From assembly GCF_020687245.1 (NCBI RefSeq), contig NZ_JAJEQG010000010.1, positions 1 through 64,000 on the forward strand: a DNA stretch of 64,000 bases, read 5' to 3'. Below the pieces are notes generated by a model that was given only the letters and a program-made list of their open reading frames with translations, searched no databases and was not told where the DNA came from. The DNA comes from Faecalibacterium longum CLA-AA-H243 (GTDB lineage Bacteria; Bacillota; Clostridia; Oscillospirales; Ruminococcaceae). Position 1 is the stretch's first letter; the number at the start of each line of letters is the position of its first letter. Positions 47,432 through 54,963 of the stretch are shown here, piece by piece. A program made the position numbers and the translations under genes.

Positions 47432-47968
47432 GTGGAGCAGCAACAGACGAAGCTGCCGCTGGAGTGGCTGAGCAGCCGCCGGACGCCGGAGCTGCATCGG
47501 CTGGAACAGCTCTGCCGGGAGACTGCCCGGGAGCACCGCTGCGCCCAGCGCAGACTGCAGGAGGTGGAAGAGGCGATGGCATCCGAACGGGAGAAGTCAT
47601 GCCCTGAGGCTCTGCCGGCTGCGTCCGGGCCGACTCAGCTCGAGCAGCTGAGCCGGAAGCTCAACGCGGCCAACGCCGAGCTTCGCCGCTATGAGACACG
47701 GATGTTCGCCTATGAGCGCACTATGCTGGCCCTGCGGAAGGAAAACGCCGAGCTGACCGCTCGGTGTGAGGAGCTGCGGAGCGAGCTGGACAAAATATCC
47801 ACCGCCCCGCTGCGGCTGGATGTTCCGTCCGCACTGCCCACTGTCCCGTTCCCGGAGACGGCAGCACAGACACCGCCTGCTGCGGACCGTCAGTCGAAAA
47901 CAAAGCTGGAACACCTCGGCGACGAGGTCCTGGCCGAGCTTTCGAAGCTGATGCCGCAGGAAAAGTAA
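47432..47968 (+). CDS. Coiled-coil protein downstream of ftsZ, unknown function
   Basis: The 178 aa soluble protein starts at a GTG with AAGGAGG 7 nt upstream. Two heptad-rich helices (about 18-50 and 70-120: LEQLSRKLNAANAELRRYETRM and LALRKENAELTARCEELRSEL) are followed by a Pro/Ala-rich linker and a short C-terminal helix (KLEHLGDEVLAELSKLM). No signal peptide or membrane segment. I do not recognise the family. Its position 51 bp after ftsZ, with a terminator right behind it, suggests a division-associated factor (ZapA/ZapB/DivIVA-like role), inferred from context only. Confidence 0.7.
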   Translation: MEQQQTKLPLEWLSSRRTPELHRLEQLCRETAREHRCAQRRLQEVEEAMASEREKSCPEALPAASGPTQLEQLSRKLNAANAELRRYETRMFAYERTMLALRKENAELTARCEELRSELDKISTAPLRLDVPSALPTVPFPETAAQTPPAADRQSKTKLEHLGDEVLAELSKLMPQEK

Positions 47969-47973
47969 GAGTT

Positions 47974-48010
47974 AAAAAGACCACCTGTCGAAAGACAGAT
48001 GGTCTTTTTT
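47974..48010. terminator. Bidirectional terminator between the coiled-coil gene and the HD gene
   Basis: AAAAAGACCA-CTGTC-GAAA-GACAG-TGGTCTTTTTT, GNRA-type loop, U-rich on both strands, between convergent genes. Confidence 0.9.
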
Positions 48011-48013
48011 GTA

Positions 48014-48589
48014 TCATTCGCCCCGTTGTTCCAGCAGATAGGTCGCCTCGAGGTCGGCGATGTGGAGCTTGACGGCGAGAGGGTACTTCTCGAAGGCCCC
48101 CGACAGGGCAAAGCTGCCACCCCGGACGGCGTCGTCGAAGCCGCCCATGTGCCAGCGGATGGCCACGGCCTCTTCCACCTTCAGCTTCATGAACCGCTCG
48201 ATGAGGAAGACGCTCTTCTCGCCATGGCCGTAAGGAAACATGTCCTCCACGCTGTAGCTGGGGACTTTCTCCCACTGGCCCGTCGCCTCGTTCTTCACGT
48301 TGCGGGTGCCTTTTTTGTAGAAGTTGGCCTTGCACAGGTCGTGGAGCAGTGCGCAGATGGCGAAGGTCTCTTCGCTGTCCTCGTCCGGCGTGAAGAAGGT
48401 GCCGTGGAGCACGCGGTAGACGTTCAGGCTGTGCGCACACAGTCCGCCATCGCAGGCCCCATGGAAGCGGGTGGACGCCGGCGCGGAGAAGAAGTCCGTC
48501 TTGCTGTCCATCCAGTCCAGCAGCTTCTCGCTGCCGGGCCGGGTGACGTGGGTGCGGAATATCTCCAGAAATTCCTCGCGGTCCGTCAT
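48014..48589 (-). CDS. HD-domain phosphohydrolase
   Basis: The 191 aa protein has the HD metal-binding set: His in GGLCAHSLNVYR near residues 48-59, the His-Asp pair in ALLHDLCKANFY near 80-91, a His in YGHGEKSVF near 120-128, His in IRWHMGG near 142-148, and Asp in KLHIADLEATYL near 175-186. Small HD proteins of this type in Firmicutes hydrolyse nucleotides or act in RNA/DNA metabolism; the substrate is not clear. One nucleotide separates it from the upstream YdbC gene (TAA G ATG), so the two are coupled. Confidence 0.85.
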   Translation of the reverse strand: MTDREEFLEIFRTHVTRPGSEKLLDWMDSKTDFFSAPASTRFHGACDGGLCAHSLNVYRVLHGTFFTPDEDSEETFAICALLHDLCKANFYKKGTRNVKNEATGQWEKVPSYSVEDMFPYGHGEKSVFLIERFMKLKVEEAVAIRWHMGGFDDAVRGGSFALSGAFEKYPLAVKLHIADLEATYLLEQRGE

Positions 48590-48590
48590 C

Positions 48591-48812
48591 TTACAGCTCC
48601 ATATCCTCGAGGATGCCCTTCAGGATGGCCAGCTCGTCGTGGCTCAGGGAGATGCCTTTGCCCATGCGGGTGCCGTCCGGGGACCAGTCGCGGATGTCGT
48701 ACTTGGGTTCGCCTTCGTTCCAGCTGATGAGGTTGAGCTGGCGCTCCCAGCCGCGGGGACGCTCTCCGAGGACTGCGATGCGCTCAACGATCTCGTATTT
48801 GATTTCTGCCAT
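48591..48812 (-). CDS. YdbC-type PC4-like single-stranded nucleic-acid-binding protein
   Basis: The 73 aa protein (EIKYEIVERIAVLGERPRGWERQLNLISWNEGEPKYDIRDW-type) matches the YdbC/PC4 (p15) fold, small beta-rich dimers that bind single-stranded DNA. KGISLSHDELAILKGIL forms the C-terminal helix. It is the first gene of a two-gene unit with the HD hydrolase. Confidence 0.85.
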   Translation of the reverse strand: MAEIKYEIVERIAVLGERPRGWERQLNLISWNEGEPKYDIRDWSPDGTRMGKGISLSHDELAILKGILEDMEL

Positions 48813-48845
48813 AGTGAATTACCTGCCTTTGCTTTGTTTGCTACC

Positions 48846-48874
48846 ATAATAAAAGAAGCGCGCGAAGATTTCAA
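48846..48874 (-). promoter_or_regulatory. Promoter for the YdbC-HD unit
   Basis: Minus strand: TTGAAA, 17 bp spacer, TATTAT, about 33 bp before the YdbC start. Confidence 0.8.
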
Positions 48875-48913
48875 CAGGTAATTGGAAAATAATTTCTGAA
48901 TTTTACATCTCTT

Positions 48914-49360
48914 TCAACCGTAAGGCGCTTCTTCGCGCCACTCTACCAGCTGTAAAACGCCGCTCTTGTCTTCGTCGGGCGCAGGTTCGCGGCTGTGAAG
49001 ATGCTGCTCGGCCCCGAAAAGCCCGCCGCCGTACTGCGTCATTACCCCCGGCGACCGCCCGGCCAGATACTCGGCGGCATTCTTCTGCCGACAGGCCGCA
49101 GGGGTGCCGTCGGTCATGGGGATGCCGCAGTCCGGACGGGGCTGCGGGACTTCCGGCGGCGGGAGCTGCACATCCGGGCCGTCCGGCTGCGACGGCGGCT
49201 GCTGGGAGCCGCGACCCGGTTTTGGCGGTTCCGTGACGGGCGGCTGACCAGGTCCCACGCCCAAAGGCGGACTGACCATGCTGCTCGTCTCCTCCGGCGG
49301 GCCGCTCGGCCCGGGAGCATCCTCAAGCTCATGGCGGATGAAGGGCGTCAGAGATTCCAT
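48914..49360 (-). CDS. Proline-rich protein, unknown function
   Basis: From the ATG at 49360 the product is 148 aa. A short helical start (MESLTPFIRHELEDAPGP) is followed by a roughly 75-residue Pro/Gly/Gln-rich low-complexity segment, then an ordered-looking end with CGIPMTDGTPAACRQKNAAE and a Gly-rich tail. No signal peptide or TM helix. The start is chosen because GGAGGTG lies 6 nt upstream, inside a terminator-like hairpin. I do not recognise it. Codon pattern is plausible, but a non-coding interpretation cannot be ruled out. Confidence 0.5.
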   Translation of the reverse strand: MESLTPFIRHELEDAPGPSGPPEETSSMVSPPLGVGPGQPPVTEPPKPGRGSQQPPSQPDGPDVQLPPPEVPQPRPDCGIPMTDGTPAACRQKNAAEYLAGRSPGVMTQYGGGLFGAEQHLHSREPAPDEDKSGVLQLVEWREEAPYG

Positions 49361-49393
49361 AAAAAACACCTCCGCACCTAGGGTGTGCGGAGG
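49361..49393 (-). promoter_or_regulatory. Terminator-like hairpin holding the Shine-Dalgarno of the proline-rich gene
   Basis: Minus strand: CCTCCGCAC, 7 nt loop, GTGCGGAGG, then TG and six T directly before the ATG. The 9-bp stem buries GGAGG, and hairpin plus U6 also has the form of an intrinsic terminator. Either translation or transcription of the gene could be gated by opening this stem. Confidence 0.6.
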
Positions 49394-49542
49394 CGGGGGA
49401 GAATATGCGGGGAAAAATTCATGCAATCTTTTCTACGCCTTTTCGACTGTTTTATCAAAAAGGTTGACTTTTTGACCCAAACAAACTGCATTGAGTTGTA
49501 GATACCGAAGAAAAATACAAAACAGGAAAGAAAGGAAAGCAG

Positions 49543-52356
49543 TCACACAATGACCTCCACCGTGCTCCCCCCGCTGCGGGCCTTTTTTACGACCACCTGT
49601 TTGTCGATGCGCTCCTTGAGCGCGGCAACGTGGGAGATGATGCCCACGAGGCGGTCGCCCTCGGTGAGGCCGGCGAGAACCCGGATGGCCTGCTCAAGGC
49701 TCTCGTCGTCCAGCGAGCCGAAGCCTTCATCGAGGAAGAGGGTGTCCAGCCGGATGCCGCCCGCCGCGCTCTGGACCTCGTCCGAGAGGCCCAGAGCCAG
49801 CGCCAGTGAGGCTTTGAAGCTCTCACCGCCCGAGAGGGTCTTGACGCTGCGGCGGGTGCCGTTGTAGTGGTCGATGACGCCGAGGTCGAGGCCGGACTGG
49901 CTGCGCTGGTTCTCGGCACCCACCCGCTCCAGCTCGTACTGCCCGGCGGTCATCTGCATAAGGCGGGTGTTGGCGTGGACGAGGATGGCGTCGAGGTAGT
50001 TCATCTGGATGTAAGCCTCGAGGCGAATCTTCTGTTTGCTGCTGAGGGTGCCGCCCGCCGTGGAGGCGAGGGCGTTCACCCACTGCCAGCGGCGTTCCAG
50101 CTCCGCCCGGGCGGCGGCGTGCTGACGGTAGAGGTCAGCAGCCTTCCGGTTGGGCAGGAGGCGGGCCGTCAGGGCCTTTTCCTGAGCCGCGAGAGCGGTG
50201 CGCCGGGCCGTCAGGGCGTCCCGCTGGGATTCGAGGGCGGGCAGGTCGGCGGCTTCGTCCGCCTCCGTCTGCTGGGCCGTCAGGGCCGTGACTGCGGCCT
50301 CGGCAGCGGCGTAGTCCTGCCGGGCCCTGGCCAGAGCCGACGCGGCGGCATCCATCCCGGCCCGGAGGGCGCAGCGCTCGTTTTCCAGCCCAGCCAGCGC
50401 CCGGCGGGCTTCTTCCCGGTCGGCGGCGGGCAGAGCGGCCCGGGCCTCGGCACACTGGGCCTCCAGAGCCTTGGCGGAGGCAGACTGCCGGGCGGCTTCC
50501 TCAGCGGAAGCCCGTGCCTCGGCCTCGAGGGCAGAGCGCTGGGCGGTCTTTTTCTGCCGCTCGTCCTCCTGCCGGGCCTTGGCGGCGAGGGCGGCGGCAT
50601 TCTGCTTCTGAGCCTTGTCGAGGGCTTCCTGTGCGGCGTGCAGGGCTTCGCTTTCTTCGGCCAGAGCCGTCTTCAGAAGCGAGACAGTCAGCTTCACCGG
50701 CCCCTCCGGTGAGGTGAACCGCTCCGGCAGCAGGGCCTCGGCGTCCCGGCGGAGGGTGGCTTTGGCCTCCCGGTCTGCGGCCACGGCCTTGGCGGCGGCC
50801 GCACTGGCTTCCTGTGCGGCGCGGTCGGCCTCGTCGGCGGACTGTCTGGCCGCGTCTACCCGGGCCTGAGTGGGGGCTTCGGCGGGCAGAACGGCCCGCT
50901 TCGGGTGATGGGTGCTGCCGCAGACGGGGCAGGGGGTGCCGTCCGTCAGCCCTTCGGCCAGCAGGCCCGCCTGCGCGTTGAGAAAGGCCCGCTCGAGGTG
51001 GTCGCGGAGGGCGTGGGCGCGCTCCTTTGCGCCGTCGGCGAGAAGATAACGCTCTTGCGCCTGCCGTGAGGCCTGCCCCCGGCGCTGCCCCTCGGCGAGG
51101 CTCTGGGCCAGCTGCGCGAGGGCCGTTTCCCGCCGGGTCAGCTGTTCGGCCCGGGCCTCAAGGCTCACGTTCTCGGCCTCCGCGCCCCCAAGGGCGGCGA
51201 GGCTCTGCTCCAAAGCGGTCAGTTCTCCGTCCAGCTGCCCGAGGGCGGCGCGGCGCTTTTCAGCTCTGGCGTTCTCGAGGGCGGCGGCGTCCCGGGCGGC
51301 AGAAAGCTTCTTTTCGAGGCTGTCCAGCCCGTCGAAGGCCGCGAGGTTGGATTTTGCCCGCTCGAGCTTTCCGGCCAGAGCGTCCAGCGCGGCGGAATCC
51401 CCGGCGTGGCGGGCCGCTTCGGCCTCGGCGGCGTCCAGAACGGGCCGCAGAGCGTCCTGCCGGGCCTGCGCGGCGGTCAGCTCGAGGCGGAGCTTCTCGG
51501 CCTGTTCGGCCCGGCCCAGCGTCTGCTGGAGCTTGTCCAGCTTTGCCTCGGCCTCAGTCCGGGCGGCGGTGGCGGCGCTCAGCGCCTGCTCCTGCCCGGC
51601 CAGCAGGGCGTCCAGAAGGGGCAGCACCGCTTCCGGCGACGCCTGCCCGCCCGCCTCGCAGAGGGGGGCCAGCTCGTCCAGAACGGCTTCGTCGGCGTCC
51701 CCTTCGGCCCAGCTCAGGCCGGAGAGCAGCTGCCCGATGCGGACGCTCTGCTCTTCCCGCTGGCGGGTGAGGGCGGCGTTCTCGGCCTGCAGCCGCTCCT
51801 GGAGACGCTGGTAGGGCTGGGTGCGGAACAGCTTGCGGAAGATCTTGCTCCGCTCCTCGGTGGAAGCGTTGAGCAGCCGGGTGAACTGCCCCTGAGCGAT
51901 CATGGCGATTTGGGAGAACTGGTTGTAATCCAGCCCGATGATGTCCACCACGGCGGCGGTGACGTCCTTAGCCCGGGTGACGGGCGGGCGGCCGTCGGCG
52001 TAGGTGAGGCAGGCGTCGGCCTTTTCGGTAGTGAAGCCCTCGCCCCGGGCTTTCGGGCGGAGGTATTCGGGATTGCGGCGGACGGTGCAGCGCTGCCCCC
52101 GCACCTCAAATTCCAGCTCCACGAAGGTGGGGGTGCCGGGCTCGGCGTACTTGCTGCGGAGCATGGCCCCTTCCCGGACGCCGCCGCTGGAATGGTCGTA
52201 GAGGGCGTAGGTGATGGCGTCGAAGAGGGTGGTCTTGCCCGCGCCGGTGTCGCCGGTGACGAGGTAGAGCCCGCCTCTGCCCAGCTGGGCGAGGTCCAGA
52301 ACGGTCTCGGCGGCATAAGGCCCGAAGGCCGACAGGGTCAGTTTCAGGGGCCTCAT
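49543..52356 (-). CDS. sbcC: SbcC-type AAA ATPase, nuclease subunit C
   Basis: SMC-like partner of SbcD (Rad50 homologue) that processes DNA hairpins and protein-blocked ends. The 937 aa protein has Walker A GDTGAGKTTLF near residues 35-45, long coiled coils rich in Ala/Glu/Arg/Gln, and the zinc hook CPVCGS near 477-482 at the midpoint. The ABC signature TLSGGESFKASLALALGLSD is near 840 and Walker B LDTLFLDEGFGSLDDESL near 862-879. Slightly shorter than E. coli SbcC, normal for Firmicutes. The ATG overlaps the sbcD stop by 4 bp. Confidence 0.95.
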   Translation of the reverse strand: MRPLKLTLSAFGPYAAETVLDLAQLGRGGLYLVTGDTGAGKTTLFDAITYALYDHSSGGVREGAMLRSKYAEPGTPTFVELEFEVRGQRCTVRRNPEYLRPKARGEGFTTEKADACLTYADGRPPVTRAKDVTAAVVDIIGLDYNQFSQIAMIAQGQFTRLLNASTEERSKIFRKLFRTQPYQRLQERLQAENAALTRQREEQSVRIGQLLSGLSWAEGDADEAVLDELAPLCEAGGQASPEAVLPLLDALLAGQEQALSAATAARTEAEAKLDKLQQTLGRAEQAEKLRLELTAAQARQDALRPVLDAAEAEAARHAGDSAALDALAGKLERAKSNLAAFDGLDSLEKKLSAARDAAALENARAEKRRAALGQLDGELTALEQSLAALGGAEAENVSLEARAEQLTRRETALAQLAQSLAEGQRRGQASRQAQERYLLADGAKERAHALRDHLERAFLNAQAGLLAEGLTDGTPCPVCGSTHHPKRAVLPAEAPTQARVDAARQSADEADRAAQEASAAAAKAVAADREAKATLRRDAEALLPERFTSPEGPVKLTVSLLKTALAEESEALHAAQEALDKAQKQNAAALAAKARQEDERQKKTAQRSALEAEARASAEEAARQSASAKALEAQCAEARAALPAADREEARRALAGLENERCALRAGMDAAASALARARQDYAAAEAAVTALTAQQTEADEAADLPALESQRDALTARRTALAAQEKALTARLLPNRKAADLYRQHAAARAELERRWQWVNALASTAGGTLSSKQKIRLEAYIQMNYLDAILVHANTRLMQMTAGQYELERVGAENQRSQSGLDLGVIDHYNGTRRSVKTLSGGESFKASLALALGLSDEVQSAAGGIRLDTLFLDEGFGSLDDESLEQAIRVLAGLTEGDRLVGIISHVAALKERIDKQVVVKKARSGGSTVEVIV

Positions 52357-53492
52357 GCTTCGTCCTCCTTCCAGATGTCCTCGATGAGCGATTGGCAGAA
52401 CGCCGCCTGTTCGTCGGAGAGGGGCTGGCCGTTCTGGGCCTCGTAAAAGGCCGCAAAATGCTCGAGGGGCGTCTTGCTCTCGGCCCGGGCAGCGGCGTCG
52501 GGCGTCTCAGCGGCCCGGGTGCGGCGGTTGTCGTAGTCCAGCCGCATGAGGTTCGGGTAGATGACCCGCAGCCGGGCCAGCGCGTCGGGAACGTCCTGCT
52601 CGTCGGTGAGGGTGATGTGAAGGTAGTCGTCCGTCGGCGTGCCGTCGTAGGCCCGGCGGTCGGTGAGCTCCATGTAACTGCCCCGCAGCTCCCGCAGGTC
52701 GTGCCGGGGGGTGAGAGGCGCGGCCTCGAAGCGGACGCTGCCCTTTTCGCCCAGGGTGACGAAGAGAGCGGCTTTGTGCTGAAGGGCCTCGGAGAAGGAA
52801 TATTTGAGGGGACTGCCTGCGTAGCGGACGGTGTCCCGTCCCACCTTCTGGGGACTGTGGAGGTGGCCCAGAGCCACATAGTCGAAGCCCTCGAAGAGGG
52901 AGACGTCGATGCTGTCCACCCCGCCCACGCTGGGCTCTTCGCTCTCGCAGACCGCAGCCCCGGCCACGAACTGGTGGGCCACCAGCACGTTCCGGCGGGC
53001 GGGGTCGGGTGCGCAGGCGTTCAGCACGCAGCCGATGGCGTCGTTGTAGCTTTCGATCTTCTCGTTCGGGAAGACGTGCCGCACGGCGGCGGGCTTCAAA
53101 AAGGGCAGGAGCCAGATGTCCACCGGGCCGTATTCGTCCGTCAGGGTGATGGGCGCGGGCGGTGCGGCAAAGACCGGGCTGACGTACACCCGGCTCCCCG
53201 CCAGAAGCTGTGCGCCGAAGGCGATGCGGTCTGCCGAGTCGTGGTTGCCGCTGACGGCAAAAACGGGCAGTCCCCGCGCCGCAAGCTCGGTGAGGAACCA
53301 GTCCAGCAGCCGCACCGCCTCGGCGGGCGGCACGGGCTTGTCGTAGAGGTCGCCTGCCAGCAGAACGCCGTCTACGGGCCGGGCGTCCAGCAGGGAGAGG
53401 ACCTGCTCTAAAATGTATCGCTGGTCGTCCAGCATGGAGAATTCGCAGACCCGCTTGCCCAGATGCAGGTCGGAGAGGTGAAGGAAACGCAT
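52353..53492 (-). CDS. sbcD: Exonuclease SbcD (Mre11 homologue)
   Basis: Metallophosphoesterase nuclease of the SbcCD complex. From the ATG at 53492 it is 379 aa. Metal-binding motifs are LSDLHLGK (residues 5-12), LLAGDLYD near 46-53, VSGNHDSADR near 81-90 and ALGHLHSPQ near 210-218. The open frame continues upstream through repeat copy J but has no homology there, so the shorter start is taken; AAAGGCGG is the likely SD. Overlaps sbcC by 4 bp, an operon. Confidence 0.95.
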   Translation of the reverse strand: MRFLHLSDLHLGKRVCEFSMLDDQRYILEQVLSLLDARPVDGVLLAGDLYDKPVPPAEAVRLLDWFLTELAARGLPVFAVSGNHDSADRIAFGAQLLAGSRVYVSPVFAAPPAPITLTDEYGPVDIWLLPFLKPAAVRHVFPNEKIESYNDAIGCVLNACAPDPARRNVLVAHQFVAGAAVCESEEPSVGGVDSIDVSLFEGFDYVALGHLHSPQKVGRDTVRYAGSPLKYSFSEALQHKAALFVTLGEKGSVRFEAAPLTPRHDLRELRGSYMELTDRRAYDGTPTDDYLHITLTDEQDVPDALARLRVIYPNLMRLDYDNRRTRAAETPDAAARAESKTPLEHFAAFYEAQNGQPLSDEQAAFCQSLIEDIWKEDEA

Positions 53493-53522
53493 GGGGACAC
53501 CGCCTTTCGTTGGGATGATTTT

Positions 53523-53551
53523 ATTATAGGAGAGTTGGGGGCGTTTGTCGA
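53523..53551 (-). promoter_or_regulatory. Promoter of sbcDC next to a repeat cassette
   Basis: Minus strand: TCGACA, 17 bp spacer, TATAAT, about 25 bp before the sbcD ATG. The -35 lies at the edge of the isolated cassette copy J, so the cassette may have supplied or displaced upstream control DNA. Confidence 0.75.
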
Positions 53552-53671
53552 GGGGGCAACGGCGACGACCGCCGCCAGTGGCGGAAACAGGGAGGAGCTG
53601 TTGGGGCCGCGGCCAGCAGGATGCGAGGCCCGCACCATGGGCCGAAGCAGACGCTGGGAGCCGCAACCCGG
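53552..53671 (-). repeat. Isolated inner cassette, copy J
   Basis: GGCAACGGCGACGACCGCCG ... GGGAGCCGCAACCCGGGCT without the outer stem-loop element. It keeps the same start and end points as cassettes in B and F, so the cassette is a unit of its own. A run of ten T follows at 53682-53691. Confidence 0.85.
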
Positions 53672-53714
53672 GCTCCTTATTATTTTTTTTTTGACAAAAA
53701 GATACATCAAATCG

Positions 53715-53744
53715 AAAAGAGCCTCCCCTTTCGGGAGGCTCTTC
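53715..53744 (-). terminator. Terminator after the peptidoglycan-binding protein
   Basis: Minus strand: AAGAGCCTCCC-GAAA-GGGGAGGCTCTTTT, stem of 10-11 bp. Confidence 0.85.
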
Positions 53745-53754
53745 CGTCTTCACG

Positions 53755-54234
53755 TCACGCGGCAGGGAACATCTTTTCCCAGGTGTCCTTGCCCACGGAG
53801 CCGTCGGAGGTCAGGCTGTGGCGGGTCTGGTAGCGCTTGACGGCGGCGACGGTGCTGGCACCGAACTTGCCGTCGGTGGTGAGCCGCTCGCCCTCGGCGT
53901 TGAGCTTCTGTTGCACCAGCCGGACGCAGCCGCCCACGCTGCCGCTCCGCAGCACGATGCCGGGGTAGGGGACGATGAGGCCGTGCTTGGCCGTGTAGCG
54001 GGCGTAGAGCACGTTCCAGGTGTTCGCGCCCACTTTGCCGTCCTCTTTGAGGCCGTACCGGAGCTGGAACTCCCGGACAGCCTTCTCGACGTTTGCGCCG
54101 AACTTTCCGTCCACGGTGAGGGCGGCGTGCCAGGTGCAGCTGTCCCGGATGCCGTTGAGCCAGGTCTGCACGAGGGCCACGTCCGGGCCGGAGCTGCCGC
54201 GCTGGATGAGCGAGTAGTAAGCAGGAATTGCCAT
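53755..54234 (-). CDS. Peptidoglycan-binding-domain protein (two PGB_1 repeats)
   Basis: The 159 aa protein consists almost only of two PG_binding_1 modules: residues about 10-75 (GSSGPDVALVQTWLNGIRD ... VDGKFGANVEKAVREFQLRYGLKEDGKVGANTW) and about 95-158 (GSVGGCVRLVQQKLNAEG ... TDGKFGASTVAAVKRYQ ... DGSVGKDTW). There is no signal peptide and no catalytic domain, so export or a partner enzyme is unexplained. It lies downstream of spoIIR, 53 bp away, same direction. A role in wall or spore-coat assembly is an inference. Confidence 0.88.
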   Translation of the reverse strand: MAIPAYYSLIQRGSSGPDVALVQTWLNGIRDSCTWHAALTVDGKFGANVEKAVREFQLRYGLKEDGKVGANTWNVLYARYTAKHGLIVPYPGIVLRSGSVGGCVRLVQQKLNAEGERLTTDGKFGASTVAAVKRYQTRHSLTSDGSVGKDTWEKMFPAA

Positions 54235-54287
54235 AGTGTTGTCACACTCCTTCCGCGCTCATCCTATGCGGCGTGCCGATGGCCTGT

Positions 54288-54899
54288 TCACCCGGCCAGC
54301 ACCACGTCCTCCCGGGGCGCGGTGAGGCCGCCCCACCACTCCACGAACCGGAACCGAACGATATACTCCCCGCAGACAAGGTCATTTTCGGCAGGCGTGT
54401 CGTACCCGCCGCAGGCTGACCGGCAGAGACTCGGGTAGAGCACACACCACCAGTTCCGGCCTGCCCGCCGCGTCCCGATGTCCAGCCGCACCGCGTCGTA
54501 CCGCCCGGCGGGCAGAGCCCCGCCGTCATAGCGCCGGGTGGGAAAGTACATATTCACGAGGCAGGCTTTCACCGGTGCGCGGATGCCGAGAGCGGCCAGT
54601 GTCTGGCGGGCCGTCAGCTCGAAGAGGACGAGGTTTTCCGCCGCCCACGCCCGGGCATCGGCCCGGCTGTCCGCCGGGCAGGCTTCGCCGGTGAGGACCA
54701 GCACGGCGTCCCGGACAGCCAGCTTCGCGCTCTGGTCGCGCACGGAGTCGGTGTCGGCCCGGATGTGGAGCCGCAGGGTGTCGGCGGCAAGCTGATCGGC
54801 GGTGGTGAGCTGGCTCTGCGCCCAGCCTGCCCCCAGCGACAGTAGAAGACAGAACAGCAGCGAGGCGCACAGCGCCCCCATTTCGCGGCGGGATAACAT
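54288..54899 (-). CDS. spoIIR: Stage II sporulation protein R
   Basis: The 203 aa exported protein has an N-terminal membrane/signal segment (about 8-28), LRLHIRADTDSVRDQSAKLAVRDAVL near residues 43-68 and the SpoIIR signature LPAGRYDAVRLDIG ... GRNWWCVLYPSLC near 128-160. In Bacillus SpoIIR is the forespore signal that activates SpoIIGA processing of pro-sigma-E. Faecalibacterium is described as non-sporing, so this is a relic or has another use. The reading frame is intact and conserved residues are kept. Confidence 0.88.
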   Translation of the reverse strand: MLSRREMGALCASLLFCLLLSLGAGWAQSQLTTADQLAADTLRLHIRADTDSVRDQSAKLAVRDAVLVLTGEACPADSRADARAWAAENLVLFELTARQTLAALGIRAPVKACLVNMYFPTRRYDGGALPAGRYDAVRLDIGTRRAGRNWWCVLYPSLCRSACGGYDTPAENDLVCGEYIVRFRFVEWWGGLTAPREDVVLAG

Positions 54900-54952
54900 A
54901 AAAAACAGGCCCCCTCATGGAAAGTTTATCCAGAGGATGGGCCTGTTTTTAG
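54899..54952 (-). terminator. Terminator after the PFL gene
   Basis: Minus strand: AAAAACAGGCCC-CCT ... AGG-GGGCCTGTTTTT, long stem with U-run, just before the spoIIR start. Confidence 0.8.
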
Positions 54953-54963
54953 AAAATTATTCT

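Noticed and set aside
53680-53692. Run of ten T as a phase switch for sbcD
   Set aside because: It lies upstream of the real sbcD ATG (53492) and upstream of the promoter, within non-coding DNA next to a repeat cassette.
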